Assembly: GCA_009694135.1 (NCBI GenBank)
Contig: SHVS01000016.1
Coordinates: 1-44,523 of the forward strand
DNA: 44,523 nt
Source of the DNA: Alphaproteobacteria bacterium
Lineage (GTDB): Bacteria; Pseudomonadota; Alphaproteobacteria; UBA6615
Reading direction: 5' to 3'
Shown: positions 44,487 to 44,523 of the stretch, one piece after another
How positions within the stretch are numbered: the stretch's first letter is position 1
How the letters are laid out: every line of letters starts with the position of its first letter
Notes under the pieces: generated by a model
Told to the model about the DNA's origin: nothing
The model's database searches: none
The model's input: only the letters and a program-made list of their open reading frames with translations
Translations under genes and position numbers: made by a program

Positions 44487-44523
44487 ATGAAGGGCGTGGA
44501 GTTATATGGACGGGTGCGCCATG
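44487..44523 (+). CDS. istA: IS21-family transposase IstA, first 12 codons only
   Basis: Reads MKGVELYGRVRH before the window ends. The VELYxRVR start is characteristic of IstA. GGAGG at 44481-44485 is one base from this ATG and ten bases from the in-frame GTG at 44496, which may be the real start. The remainder of the transposase and istB lie outside. Confidence 0.8.
   Translation, partial: MKGVELYGRVRH

Larger units (their letters stand above)
44376..44523 (+). mobile_element. IS21-family insertion sequence, left end (partial)
   Basis: Begins TGTAAGCGCCGGAGTAAAAA at 44376 inside the cytochrome b gene and runs rightward out of the window. Positions 44376-44513 are the exact reverse complement of 1-138. 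The two 18-bp motifs are at 44381-44398 and 44427-44444. istA starts at 44487. Both copies have istA pointing away from the window. Confidence 0.87.

Overview
The window is a GC-rich bacterial segment that reads as Alphaproteobacteria, most likely a Rhodospirillales-type lineage. This rests on gene content: a three-gene PntAA/PntAB/PntB transhydrogenase, GapR (DUF2312), DUF1244, UbiK, a PetP/PetR-type MarR-OmpR pair, and the order lgt-midA-pgeF-(SPOR lipoprotein)-prs-rplY-pth-ychF. There is no rRNA or tRNA gene to place it more exactly. Nearly all genes are housekeeping genes in tight operons.

Layout. Positions 1-138 and 44376-44513 are perfect inverted copies of the left end of an IS21-family insertion sequence, each reading outward into the first codons of istA. 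The window therefore runs from one IS copy to another and looks like a whole contig broken at a multicopy element. 616-8813 is a leftward operon: lgt, midA, pgeF, a SPOR lipoprotein, prs, rplY, pth, ychF and a dienelactone hydrolase. 9077-11524 runs rightward: ubiK, ybjN-like, proC, tetR. 11626-14761 is a leftward regulatory operon (marR/petP-like, ompR/petR-like, histidine kinase, flavin-binding pyridoxamine-oxidase-like protein), divergent from ilvE (14863-15756). 15766-20397 is leftward: a pteridine-reductase-like SDR, folB, uvrC, pgsA, moaD, moaE. Then come a CPA2 antiporter, a half-size GDT1 protein, uvrB, an aspartate aminotransferase and an EF-G paralogue.

28136-29915 is an accessory island, visibly poorer in GC than its surroundings. 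It holds a truncated IS3-family transposase tail and a translationally coupled pair: a ComF-like phosphoribosyltransferase, split by a frameshift at an A7 run, and a SLOG-like Rossmannoid protein. This pair is the best candidate in the window for a little-described nucleotide-centred (conflict or signalling) system.

29916-44086 returns to core genes: pyk, an N-formylglutamate amidohydrolase, DUF1244, gapR, a GNAT, a UDP-glucuronate epimerase, osmC, an acyl-CoA ligase, pepF, an ABC1 kinase, pntAA-pntAB-pntB and an unrecognised small protein. The last gene, a di-haem cytochrome b subunit, keeps only its last 95 codons because the right-hand IS21 copy sits in it.

All calls are from reading the sequence; no database search was run. 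Start codons were moved inward where a Shine-Dalgarno site or the family N-terminus favoured it.
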